Shown piece after piece: positions 1-5,127 of a stretch of 7,033 nucleotides of DNA. Within the stretch, counting starts at the first letter, position 1, and each line of letters starts with the position of its first letter. Under the pieces are notes generated by a model. The model saw nothing but the letters and a program-made list of their open reading frames with translations, did no database searches and had not been told where the DNA came from. The position numbers were made by a program, and so were the translations under genes. Origin of the DNA: an uncultured Clostridia bacterium (GTDB lineage Bacteria; Bacillota; Clostridia; UBA1381; UMGS1253); NCBI GenBank assembly GCA_937892135.1, contig CALAUK010000204.1:1-7033 (forward strand), written 5' to 3'.

Positions 1-303
1 AGCCGCTTTTATCTGCTCATCATTTAAAACGCTTGTCTTAATCAAAACATCTGTAAAGCCTGTTCCTGTCATCTGAACACGGGGAGCAGTCTCAATACCT
101 GTCGCATTTTTAACTTCATCCTCAATAGTCTTACGCTCTGCATCGTTTAAGGTTCTTCCCATAGAAATCTGCATAGTAGAACCGCCCGCAAAGTCAACAT
201 CCTGCTGAAAACCACCATTTACAAATAAACCGGCAACACCTGCTAAAATAATTGCAACAGGGAGAATTAAATATAATAACTTATTTTTACAAATCTTAAG
301 CAT
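1..303 (-). CDS. secF: Protein translocase subunit SecF (N-terminal part, runs off left edge)
   Basis: SecF pairs with SecD in the cytoplasmic membrane and uses the proton gradient to help pull secretory proteins through SecYEG. The 101 codons in view are open and in frame to the window edge. Visible are a short basic start (MLKICKNK), a first membrane segment at about residues 9-28, then VDFAGGSTMQI around residues 36-46, the SecF version of the conserved (D/G)xxGG motif that starts the first periplasmic domain, and the P1-type segment PRVQMTGTGFTDVLIKT. The ATG lies inside the end of secD, an 8-nt overlap (ATGCTTAA), with GGGAGGAG 9 nt upstream at 313-320, so the two are translationally linked. 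Families of this type are near 300 residues, so about two thirds is missing to the left. The identification is firm; the C-terminal half cannot be judged. Confidence 0.95.
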   Translation of the reverse strand, partial: MLKICKNKLLYLILPVAIILAGVAGLFVNGGFQQDVDFAGGSTMQISMGRTLNDAERKTIEDEVKNATGIETAPRVQMTGTGFTDVLIKTSVLNDEQIKAA

Positions 304-1630
304 TTTCTTCCGCTCCTCCCTTTTCTTTCTTTTCACTCACACCATAAAACCAACGGTTTCTGATATTAAGCTTAACTGCGCAGTTTAAAAGGAATCTTGT
401 AATAACAACCGCAGTAATCATAGACAAAATAACACCGATACCAAGAGTAATCGCAAAGCCTGTAACTGTTGAAACTCCTGATAAGTATAGAACAACAACT
501 GCAATTAATGTTGTGATATTTCCGTCTAAAATAGCACTTAAAGCTCTGTTAAAGCCTGAGTCAACCGCAGATTTTGTTGTTTTACCAAGCTTTAACTCTT
601 CTTTTATTCTCTCAAATATAATTACGTTTGCGTCAACCGCCATACCTATTGAAAGCACGATACCTGCAATACCTGAAAGGCTTAAGTTAACGTTAAACAA
701 CTGAAGACAAAGTGCTACAAGACCAACATAGCCAACAAGTGCTATATCTGCAACAAGACCGGGTAGTCTGTAAACAACAAGCATAAACAGCATAACAAGC
801 AAAATACCGATTCCTGCTGCTTTCATAGCAGAGTTAAATGCACCCTCACCAAGAGAAGCACCGATTACGTTTTCGCTTTCAAGAGCCAATTCAACAGGCA
901 AAGTACCTGAGTTAATCTGGCTTGCAAGAACCTTTGCACTCTCCTGAGTAAAGTTTCCGGAAATTACGCATGTGTCTGAATTAATAGCCTCATTTACGTT
1001 AGGCGCAGAAACTGCCTGGTCTGCCTGCTCATTTAAAGAAATCTCTTCATTGTAGTCAAGGAAAATATATATGGGCTTTCCAACATTGGCAGCTGTTGCA
1101 TCATACCACTTGGAAATACTGTCATTTTTAAGCTTAAGCTGAACATAGTGTTCATTGCTTCCAACATCTGAAATAGGTCCGTATATTGCAGCAGCCTCTT
1201 TAACATCATCGCCGCTTAAAACCTCTTTGCCAGTTGAATCTCTGAAAGAAAGCTTTGCTGTTGAGCCTAAAAGCTTTTTAGCCTCCTCAGTATCTGCTAT
1301 ACCGGGGATTTCAACTGTTATTCTGCCAAGAACAGACTGGTCTCTTACTATGTTTGCCTCAGAATAACCCATTCCTAAAACACGGGCATTCATAGCAGCC
1401 TCAACCGCTTCCATTTCAGCTTCAGTTACATCCGCCTTTGTGGCCTTAAATGTTATTGTAGCACCTCCGGCCAAGTCTATTCCCAAATTCAAGCCGTCCT
1501 CATCAAGAACGCCATTATGCTTAAACTGCTTATCGAATAAAACGAAGTTAAATCCGAACAATGAACCCGCAGCAATACCTGCAAGCACTACTAAAGCAAG
1601 CAGCAAAGCTATAATACTTTTTACTTTCAT
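296..1630 (-). CDS. secD: Protein translocase subunit SecD
   Basis: SecD is the larger partner of SecF in the membrane complex that uses proton flow to complete protein export on the outer side of the membrane. The 444 residues show one N-terminal membrane segment (about 5-27), then LNLGIDLAGG at 47-56, the SecD signature that opens the extracytoplasmic domain. The end of that domain carries SGTLPVEL (241-248). Five further membrane segments follow from about residue 268 to 418. The proton-relay segment GMAVDANVIIFERIKEE is at 329-345, with D333 in the place of the essential aspartate of Escherichia coli SecD. The tail is short, basic and acidic. Length is normal for Firmicute SecD. The start is fixed by AGGAGG at 1641-1646, 10 nt upstream of ATG. 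It is first in a secD-secF operon with its own promoter at 1670-1699. Nothing looks damaged. Confidence 0.97.
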   Translation of the reverse strand: MKVKSIIALLLALVVLAGIAAGSLFGFNFVLFDKQFKHNGVLDEDGLNLGIDLAGGATITFKATKADVTEAEMEAVEAAMNARVLGMGYSEANIVRDQSVLGRITVEIPGIADTEEAKKLLGSTAKLSFRDSTGKEVLSGDDVKEAAAIYGPISDVGSNEHYVQLKLKNDSISKWYDATAANVGKPIYIFLDYNEEISLNEQADQAVSAPNVNEAINSDTCVISGNFTQESAKVLASQINSGTLPVELALESENVIGASLGEGAFNSAMKAAGIGILLVMLFMLVVYRLPGLVADIALVGYVGLVALCLQLFNVNLSLSGIAGIVLSIGMAVDANVIIFERIKEELKLGKTTKSAVDSGFNRALSAILDGNITTLIAVVVLYLSGVSTVTGFAITLGIGVILSMITAVVITRFLLNCAVKLNIRNRWFYGVSEKKEKGGAEENA

Positions 1631-1640
1631 TAGTAAACTT

Positions 1641-1646
1641 CCTCCT
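1641..1646 (-). promoter_or_regulatory. secD ribosome binding site
   Basis: AGGAGG reads on the minus strand 10 nt upstream of the secD ATG. It decides the start codon, as no other in-frame start near the N-terminus has one. Confidence 0.9.
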
Positions 1647-1656
1647 TTTAGCTTAA

Positions 1657-1688
1657 TTGCACTTCTTGTATTATACTATAAAGTGCAA
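1657..1688. repeat. Inverted repeat centred on the secDF -10 box (possible operator)
   Basis: TTGCACTT at 1657-1664 and its exact reverse complement AAGTGCAA at 1681-1688 are separated by 16 nt. The centre (1672.5) coincides with the centre of the TATAAT hexamer at 1670-1675. The inner 16 nt are not palindromic. On the minus strand it is not followed by a T-run, so it is not a normal terminator. It could be a repressor site or chance. Confidence 0.5.
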
Positions 1689-1699
1689 AATCAAGTCAA
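1670..1699 (-). promoter_or_regulatory. Vegetative sigma-A type promoter of secD-secF
   Basis: On the minus strand, TTGACT (1694-1699) is followed by an 18-nt spacer and a perfect TATAAT (1670-1675). The start point would be near 1663, giving a leader of about 33 nt before secD. It lies wholly between the glyS stop and the secD start, so secDF need not depend on glyS transcription. No terminator is seen between glyS and this promoter, so read-through could add to it. Confidence 0.8.
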
Positions 1700-1725
1700 T
1701 AAAAATTTATACTCTCACTTTACAA

Positions 1726-3117
1726 TTAAAATGAAGTTTTCTCTTCAAGATACTTGTCAAGCTCAGAGATTTTAATTCTTTCCTGCTGCATGCTGTCACG
1801 CTCACGAACAGTTACACAGCCGTCCTCTTCAGAGTCAAAGTCATAAGTAATACAGAAAGGTGTTCCGATTTCGTCCTGTCTTCTGTATCTCTTTCCGATT
1901 GAACCCGACTCGTCAAACTCTAAGTTATATTTCTTAGCAAGCTCTCCGTAAAGCTCCATAGCCTTGTCTGAAAGCTTCTTTGAAAGAGGAAGAATAGCTG
2001 CCTTAACAGGAGCAAGTGCGGGATGTAGTCTTAAAACAACTCTTACATCGCCTCCCTCAAGCTCTTCTTCATCATAAGCGTCAACCAAAAATGCAAGTGC
2101 AACTCTGTCTGCGCCCAAAGACGGCTCAACGCAGTAAGGAACATATTTTTCGTTTGTAGTGGGATCTAAGTATTCCATATTTTCGCCTGAATGGTCAGCG
2201 TGCTGCTTTAAGTCGAAGTCTGTTCTGTCAGCAATACCCCAAAGCTCACCCCAACCGAACGGGAACACAAACTCAATGTCTGTTGTTGCATTGGAGTAGT
2301 GAGAAAGCTCTTCGGGAGAATGGTCTCTAAAGCGAACATTTTCCTCTCTTATTCCCAAAGCCAATAACCAGTCCATACAGAACTTTTTCCAGTATGCAAA
2401 CCACTCAAGGTCTGTTCCGGGTGCGCAGAAGAACTCAAGCTCCATCTGCTCAAACTCACGTGTACGGAACACGAAGTTTCCGGGAGTGATTTCATTTCTG
2501 AATGACTTACCAACCTGACCTATACCGAAAGGAACCTTCTTTCTTGTTGTACGCTGCACATTTTTAAAGTTTACAAATATACCCTGTGCAGTTTCAGGTC
2601 TTAAATATAGCTCTGAGGTTTTATCCTCAGTAACACCCTGGAATGTCTTAAACATAAGGTTAAACTTTCTTATGTCTGTGAAGTTATGCTTTCCGCATTC
2701 AGGACAGCAAACATTGTTTTCATTTATAAACTCAAGCATCTTTTCGTTGCTCCAGCCGTCAACAGTCGCACTTTCGCCCTTTTCAAAAAGGAAGTCCTCA
2801 ATAAGCTTGTCCGCACGGAAACGAGCCTTACATTCCTTACAGTCCATAAGAGGATCTGAAAAGCCGCCAACGTGACCTGATGCAACCCAAGCCTTAGGAT
2901 TCATGATAATAGCCGCATCAAGACCTACATTATAAGGTGATTCCTGAATAAACTTTTTCCACCAGGCTCTCTTTACATTATTTTTAAACTCTACACCCAA
3001 AGGACCATAGTCCCATGAATTTGCAAGGCCGCCGTATATCTCAGAACCAGGATATACAAAACCTCTTCCTTTGCATAGAGCCACTATTTTTTCCATAGTT
3101 TTCTCTGTGTTCTTCAT
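1726..3117 (-). CDS. glyS: Glycyl-tRNA synthetase, homodimeric single-chain type
   Basis: Charges tRNA-Gly with glycine using ATP in the cytoplasm. This is the class II alpha2 enzyme, as in Thermus and many Clostridia, not the alpha/beta GlyQ-GlyS pair. The 463 residues show the N-terminal signature GFVYPGSEIYGGLANSWDYG (19-38), class II motif 1 with HVGGFSDPL (82-90), motif 2 with FRNE (206-209) and FRTREFEQME (217-226), and motif 3 with EPSLGADRVA (331-340). C93-X2-C96 and C138-X2-C141 look like a zinc site in the insertion between the first two motifs. The C-terminal anticodon-binding domain starts near LHPALAP (364-370) and includes IGKRYRRQDEIGTPFC (407-422). Length is normal. GGAGGT at 3123-3128, 5 nt upstream, supports the first ATG over the Met at residue 8. 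It stands alone between a terminator upstream and the secDF promoter downstream. Confidence 0.97.
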   Translation of the reverse strand: MKNTEKTMEKIVALCKGRGFVYPGSEIYGGLANSWDYGPLGVEFKNNVKRAWWKKFIQESPYNVGLDAAIIMNPKAWVASGHVGGFSDPLMDCKECKARFRADKLIEDFLFEKGESATVDGWSNEKMLEFINENNVCCPECGKHNFTDIRKFNLMFKTFQGVTEDKTSELYLRPETAQGIFVNFKNVQRTTRKKVPFGIGQVGKSFRNEITPGNFVFRTREFEQMELEFFCAPGTDLEWFAYWKKFCMDWLLALGIREENVRFRDHSPEELSHYSNATTDIEFVFPFGWGELWGIADRTDFDLKQHADHSGENMEYLDPTTNEKYVPYCVEPSLGADRVALAFLVDAYDEEELEGGDVRVVLRLHPALAPVKAAILPLSKKLSDKAMELYGELAKKYNLEFDESGSIGKRYRRQDEIGTPFCITYDFDSEEDGCVTVRERDSMQQERIKISELDKYLEEKTSF

Positions 3118-3211
3118 TTTTTACCTCCACCACAAAATAAATTTGTAAAAATTTTTCGCTATTTAAAATTCTTTATAAGAATATGTGCTCTACGATAAAA
3201 CTTTTCCATAC

Positions 3212-3245
3212 ATTATAGTTTACCAAATTCTTTAAAAAAGGTCAA
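3212..3245 (-). promoter_or_regulatory. Candidate glyS promoter (weak)
   Basis: On the minus strand there is a perfect TATAAT at 3212-3217, about 95 nt upstream of the glyS ATG, but no good -35 at 16-18 nt from it. TTGACC at 3240-3245 lies 22 nt from that TATAAT and 17 nt from an overlapping TAAACT (3217-3222). A start somewhere here is likely because a terminator stands directly upstream; which hexamers are used is open. Confidence 0.45.
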
Positions 3246-3280
3246 GTGAAAAAAGGAAAGTTTCTCCTTTTTTCACTTGA
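3242..3280 (-). terminator. Rho-independent terminator of luxS-mtnN
   Basis: Two perfectly complementary 16-nt arms (3242-3257 and 3265-3280) enclose a 7-nt loop. Read on the minus strand, the stem starts 12 nt after the mtnN stop codon and is followed by CC and six T (3234-3239). The arms carry long A and T tracts, so the GC core is small. On the plus strand there is no T-run after the stem. Confidence 0.85.
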
Positions 3281-3292
3281 TAAAATCTGAAT

Positions 3293-3982
3293 TTATATTA
3301 ATTTTGCAAATTCAGCCATTATTTTAGCTGAATTTTCTGCTGCAAGGCACGTAAAGGCGGGATAATCCATAACAGATGAACCGTCTGCCTTATCCGATAT
3401 CGCACGGATTACACCATACGGAACAGAATTTAAAATACAAACGTGACCTATTGCGCCGCCCTCCATCTCGCAGGCAACACAATCAAAGTCTTTTTTAATC
3501 TGCTCTTTTATTTCATCTTCTGAAACAAATCTGTCGCCCGTTGCAATCTTTCCTGTTATATGCTTTATATCCTTTGCATTCTGCGCAGCCAAAGTAAGCT
3601 TTTTAACAATTTCCTTATCACATTCTAGCTCAACTAAACCCAAGCCCGAAATAAACCCCTTAGGGTCTCCTAATGCAGATGTGTCCATATCGTACTGAAC
3701 AGTAGAAACTGCAACTGCAACCTCACCTATATCAAGCTCATTTGATAATGACCCTGCGACACCTACATTAACAATCAAAGATGGCTTATACTCTGTAATC
3801 ATTATCTGTGCGCAAACCGCCGCATTAACCTTTCCGGGATTGCATTTTGCAATAACGCAGTTCTTTCCCAAAAGCTTTCCCGAAACAAAATCAATTCCCG
3901 CTATTTTTTTAGAAGACGCTTCCGACAGCATTCCCTTTAGTTTATCTACCTCAACATCCATAGCACCTATAATACCAAGCAT
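3293..3982 (-). CDS. mtnN: 5'-methylthioadenosine/S-adenosylhomocysteine nucleosidase
   Basis: Hydrolyses S-adenosylhomocysteine to adenine and S-ribosylhomocysteine, and methylthioadenosine to adenine and methylthioribose, in the cytoplasm. The first product is the substrate of LuxS, encoded just upstream. The 229 residues match the family length and show the start IIGAMDVEVDKL (4-15) with E11 in the place of the E. coli Glu12, VNVGVAGSL (71-79) of the phosphorylase fold, TGDRFVS (148-154), ACEMEGGAIGHVC (170-182) with the substrate-binding Met173 and Glu174, and AISDKAD (194-200) with Asp197 as the general acid. All key residues are present, so it should be active. It begins 12 nt after luxS; AAAGGAG at 3990-3996 overlaps the luxS stop codon. 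The two are read as one operon ending in the terminator at 3242-3280. Confidence 0.97.
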   Translation of the reverse strand: MLGIIGAMDVEVDKLKGMLSEASSKKIAGIDFVSGKLLGKNCVIAKCNPGKVNAAVCAQIMITEYKPSLIVNVGVAGSLSNELDIGEVAVAVSTVQYDMDTSALGDPKGFISGLGLVELECDKEIVKKLTLAAQNAKDIKHITGKIATGDRFVSEDEIKEQIKKDFDCVACEMEGGAIGHVCILNSVPYGVIRAISDKADGSSVMDYPAFTCLAAENSAKIMAEFAKLI

Positions 3983-3994
3983 AATTTTTCTCCT

Positions 3995-4453
3995 TTACTC
4001 ACTATATATCAAAGTATCTTCGCTTACGTTCTTCATAATCTCAAGATATGAGGCGCACTCTTCTTTCGCTTTTGAAAGCTTAAGTGTTTTACAGTTTCCG
4101 CACTCAATTTCCGATGCGCCAAAAACCTCTCCCTCATGAGCACAAACATTTTCAAGGCATTTTTTCAAAACCTCTATAACCTTTTTATGCTCTGCATTTC
4201 TCACAAGAAGATAAAACCCCGTCTGGCAGCCCATAGGTCCAAAATAGATAACATCTTCTCCCATTTCGGAATTTCTTATATATGTTGCCAGCATGTGCTC
4301 GCAGGTGTGCATAGTCTCATTATCCATAAGGTTTTCTGTATTAGGCTTTTTGCATCTTAAATCATAAGTTGTAATGTCACCATCAACCCTTGAAATATAT
4401 AAGCCGGGTTCTAAAGTAAGGTGATTAACCGTAAAGCTTTGTATTTTTTCCAT
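3995..4453 (-). CDS. luxS: S-ribosylhomocysteine lyase (AI-2 synthase)
   Basis: Cleaves S-ribosylhomocysteine to homocysteine and DPD, the precursor of the signal AI-2. It is a small cytoplasmic metalloenzyme that works as a homodimer. The 152 residues show HTCEH at 49-53, the family HxxEH motif with metal ligands H49 and H53 and the catalytic E52; GPMGCQTGFYL at 72-82 with catalytic C76; and ECGNCK at 117-122 with C118 as third metal ligand. The C76 to C118 distance equals that of Bacillus LuxS (84 to 126). The reading frame is open upstream to about 4618, but GGAG at 4462-4465 fits the ATG at 4451-4453 (8-nt gap) and lies only 2 nt from the ATG at 4457-4459; the further upstream part is low-complexity A-rich sequence. 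It is first in an operon with mtnN, with a promoter at 4483-4511. Confidence 0.96.
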   Translation of the reverse strand: MEKIQSFTVNHLTLEPGLYISRVDGDITTYDLRCKKPNTENLMDNETMHTCEHMLATYIRNSEMGEDVIYFGPMGCQTGFYLLVRNAEHKKVIEVLKKCLENVCAHEGEVFGASEIECGNCKTLKLSKAKEECASYLEIMKNVSEDTLIYSE

Positions 4454-4461
4454 TTTCATCA

Positions 4462-4465
4462 CTCC
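4462..4465 (-). promoter_or_regulatory. luxS ribosome binding site, decides the start
   Basis: GGAG reads on the minus strand 8 nt before the ATG that gives MEKIQSF and only 2 nt before the ATG two codons earlier, so the shorter protein is preferred. The difference is two residues (MK). Confidence 0.7.
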
Positions 4466-4482
4466 ATCAAGATAATAATAAA

Positions 4483-4511
4483 ATTTTATCATAAAATGAT
4501 AAAAATGTCTA
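4483..4511 (-). promoter_or_regulatory. luxS-mtnN promoter with extended -10
   Basis: On the minus strand TAGACA (4506-4511, five of six to consensus) is followed by a 17-nt spacer that ends in TGA and then TAAAAT (4483-4488), giving an extended -10. The start would fall near 4476, about 23 nt before the luxS ATG. Confidence 0.75.
4484..4504. repeat. Palindrome within the luxS promoter (possible operator)
   Basis: TTTTATCAT (4484-4492) and ATGATAAAA (4496-4504) are exact reverse complements with a 3-nt AAA centre. The repeat fills the spacer and most of the -10 of the luxS promoter, a normal place for a repressor to block RNA polymerase. The arms are AT-rich, so chance is possible. The size suits a dimeric regulator, but I cannot name one. 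Confidence 0.5.
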
Positions 4512-4627
4512 GAACAAAAGCTCAAAAAAGAAAAATATATTTCTTCATTTTTTAACCTCTTTTTTCGATTTTCTTCATATTTTTTGCCTTTAATTCGACA
4601 TTTTTTCCTAAAAAGCAAAAAACAACA

Positions 4628-4666
4628 TTGACTTCACTTGAAAAAAGTTGTACTATTTTATATGAT
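4628..4666 (+). promoter_or_regulatory. Two overlapping candidate promoters of the abrB-like gene
   Basis: The better one is TTGAAA (4638-4643), 17 nt, TATGAT (4661-4666), each hexamer five of six to consensus. The second, 10 nt upstream, is TTGACT (4628-4633), 17 nt, TACTAT (4651-4656). The start of the better one would be near 4673, giving a leader of about 124 nt. Confidence 0.7.
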
Positions 4667-4701
4667 GAGAATATATGGCTTCGATTAACTCAACTAATGT
4701 T

Positions 4702-4719
4702 CGGGTGCGCTTGTGCCCG
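4702..4719 (+). promoter_or_regulatory. abrB leader hairpin 1
   Basis: CGGGTGC and GTGCCCG can pair over 7 positions around a GCTT loop, with two G-U pairs in the middle. On the minus strand only the outer four pairs form, so the structure fits the abrB transcript. It is GC-rich in an AT-rich stretch. Confidence 0.55.
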
Positions 4720-4736
4720 TTAAAATATAGATTTAT

Positions 4737-4751
4737 AAACGCTTCGCGTTT
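4737..4751 (+). promoter_or_regulatory. abrB leader hairpin 2
   Basis: AAACGC and GCGTTT pair perfectly around a three-base TTC loop, followed by TCC. It lies 17 nt after hairpin 1. Confidence 0.55.
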
Positions 4752-4754
4752 TCC

Positions 4755-4770
4755 AAAGCATTTATGCTTT
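4755..4770 (+). promoter_or_regulatory. abrB leader hairpin 3
   Basis: AAAGCA and TGCTTT pair around a TTTA loop and run into CTTTACT, 11 nt before the Shine-Dalgarno sequence. The short T-rich tail makes it a weak attenuator candidate. Confidence 0.5.
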
Positions 4771-4781
4771 CTTTACTATCG

Positions 4782-4788
4782 AAAGGAG
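4782..4788 (+). promoter_or_regulatory. Ribosome binding site of the abrB-like gene, decides the start
   Basis: AAAGGAG lies 8 nt before the ATG at 4797. The frame is open from an earlier ATG at 4764, but that codon sits inside leader hairpin 3 and has no ribosome binding site. Confidence 0.85.
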
Positions 4789-4796
4789 AATGTAAG

Positions 4797-5039
4797 ATGA
4801 AATCAACAGGTATTGTCAGAAAAGTTGACGAATTGGGACGCGTTGTTCTCCCCATCGAACTTCGTCGCACACTCGATATTGCAGAAAAAGATGCACTTGA
4901 AATCTATGTTGAAGAAAATATGATTATGCTCAGAAAATATGAGCCGTGCTGCATTTTCTGCGGAGATGCAAAGGACATTATGGTTTTCAAAGGTAAAAAC
5001 ATCTGCCATAATTGTGCTAATGAAATGCAAAAATTCTAA
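4797..5039 (+). CDS. abrB: AbrB-family transition-state regulator with C-terminal zinc-knuckle-like tail
   Basis: A small dimeric DNA-binding protein of the AbrB/SpoVT (MazE-like swapped-hairpin) family, expected to act in the cytoplasm as a global regulator of growth-phase genes. Of its 80 residues, the first 48 or so are nearly those of Bacillus AbrB: STGIVRKVDELGRVVLPIEL (3-22), then RRTLDIAEKDALEIYVEE (23-40), with the DNA-contacting arginines R8, R15, R23 and R24 present. The last 30 residues differ: C52-X2-C55 and C70-X2-C73 replace the Bacillus multimerisation domain and look like a four-cysteine zinc site. Clostridial AbrB proteins of this shape are known to me. Start chosen at 4797 from AAAGGAG 8 nt upstream, giving MKSTGIV, the usual N-terminus. 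The gene is divergent from luxS and is followed by a hairpin and a permease gene. Its targets cannot be read from the sequence; binding to its own AT-rich upstream region is plausible. Confidence 0.93.
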   Translation: MKSTGIVRKVDELGRVVLPIELRRTLDIAEKDALEIYVEENMIMLRKYEPCCIFCGDAKDIMVFKGKNICHNCANEMQKF

Positions 5040-5059
5040 TCAAAATTTAATTTTTTGGT

Positions 5060-5108
5060 ATAAAAGAGGCTGCAACAAAATTTATTGTTTTGTCGCAGCC
5101 CCTTTTAT
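5060..5108 (+). terminator. Large inverted repeat after abrB; likely terminator or attenuator
   Basis: The arms 5060-5080 and 5088-5108 pair over 21 positions around a 7-nt loop, with a GGCTGC/GCAGCC core and outer AAAA/TTTT. On the plus strand two pairs (5067/5101 and 5074/5094) are A-C mismatches; on the minus strand the same positions are G-U, so the fold is complete there. The T-run (CCCCTTTT) is part of the stem. It lies 20 nt after abrB and 19 nt before the next gene, so it should reduce read-through into the permease. Confidence 0.6.
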
Positions 5109-5111
5109 GCT

Positions 5112-5117
5112 GAGGAG
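5112..5117 (+). promoter_or_regulatory. Permease ribosome binding site
   Basis: GAGGAG lies 10 nt before the ATG and directly follows the inverted repeat, so folding of the hairpin could affect its exposure. The 12 nt at 5113-5124 are identical to those at 4784-4795 in front of abrB. Confidence 0.8.
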
Positions 5118-5127
5118 AATGTAAAAT

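Larger units (their letters stand above)
4454..4796. other. Divergent luxS / abrB intergenic region
   Basis: These 343 bases hold no gene I can support. From left to right they contain the luxS promoter with its palindrome, a T-rich block (4541-4606) with roughly helically phased T-tracts, two overlapping plus-strand promoters for abrB (4628-4666), and a long abrB leader with three hairpins (4702-4770). The minus-strand frame upstream of luxS is open here, but its translation is Lys/Phe/Tyr-rich low-complexity sequence with no ribosome binding site. Confidence 0.8.

Noticed and set aside
513..1367. Plus-strand open frames opposite secD
   Set aside because: They are antisense shadows of a well-conserved gene, without ribosome binding sites or recognisable domains.
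1657..1688. Inverted repeat after glyS as a glyS terminator
   Set aside because: Arms of 8 bp with a 16-nt loop and no T-run on the minus strand do not fit; its position on the -10 box suits a regulatory role better.
4522..4578. Two tiny minus-strand reading frames (MKKYIFLF at 4522-4548, MKKIEKRG upstream of it) with purine-rich sites in front
   Set aside because: They lie upstream of the luxS promoter, in A-rich sequence where ATGAAGAAA arises easily; nothing supports a leader peptide.
4454..4618. N-terminal extension of the luxS frame to 207 residues
   Set aside because: The added part is a Lys/Phe/Tyr-rich translation of A/T tracts, covers the luxS promoter and has no homology to LuxS; a Shine-Dalgarno sequence supports the ATG at 4451-4453.
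4702..4770. Known riboswitch (for example SAH or SAM) in the region between luxS and abrB
   Set aside because: The hairpins are on the abrB side and show no core sequence of a riboswitch class that I recognise; the luxS leader is only about 23 nt.
4764..4796. Earlier ATG giving an 11-residue longer AbrB
   Set aside because: The ATG sits in a leader hairpin without a ribosome binding site; the family N-terminus MKSTGIV starts at 4797 with AAAGGAG at the right distance.
5060..5108. Insertion sequence remnant
   Set aside because: No transposase fragment or target duplication is visible around the inverted repeat; kept only as a question in the findings.
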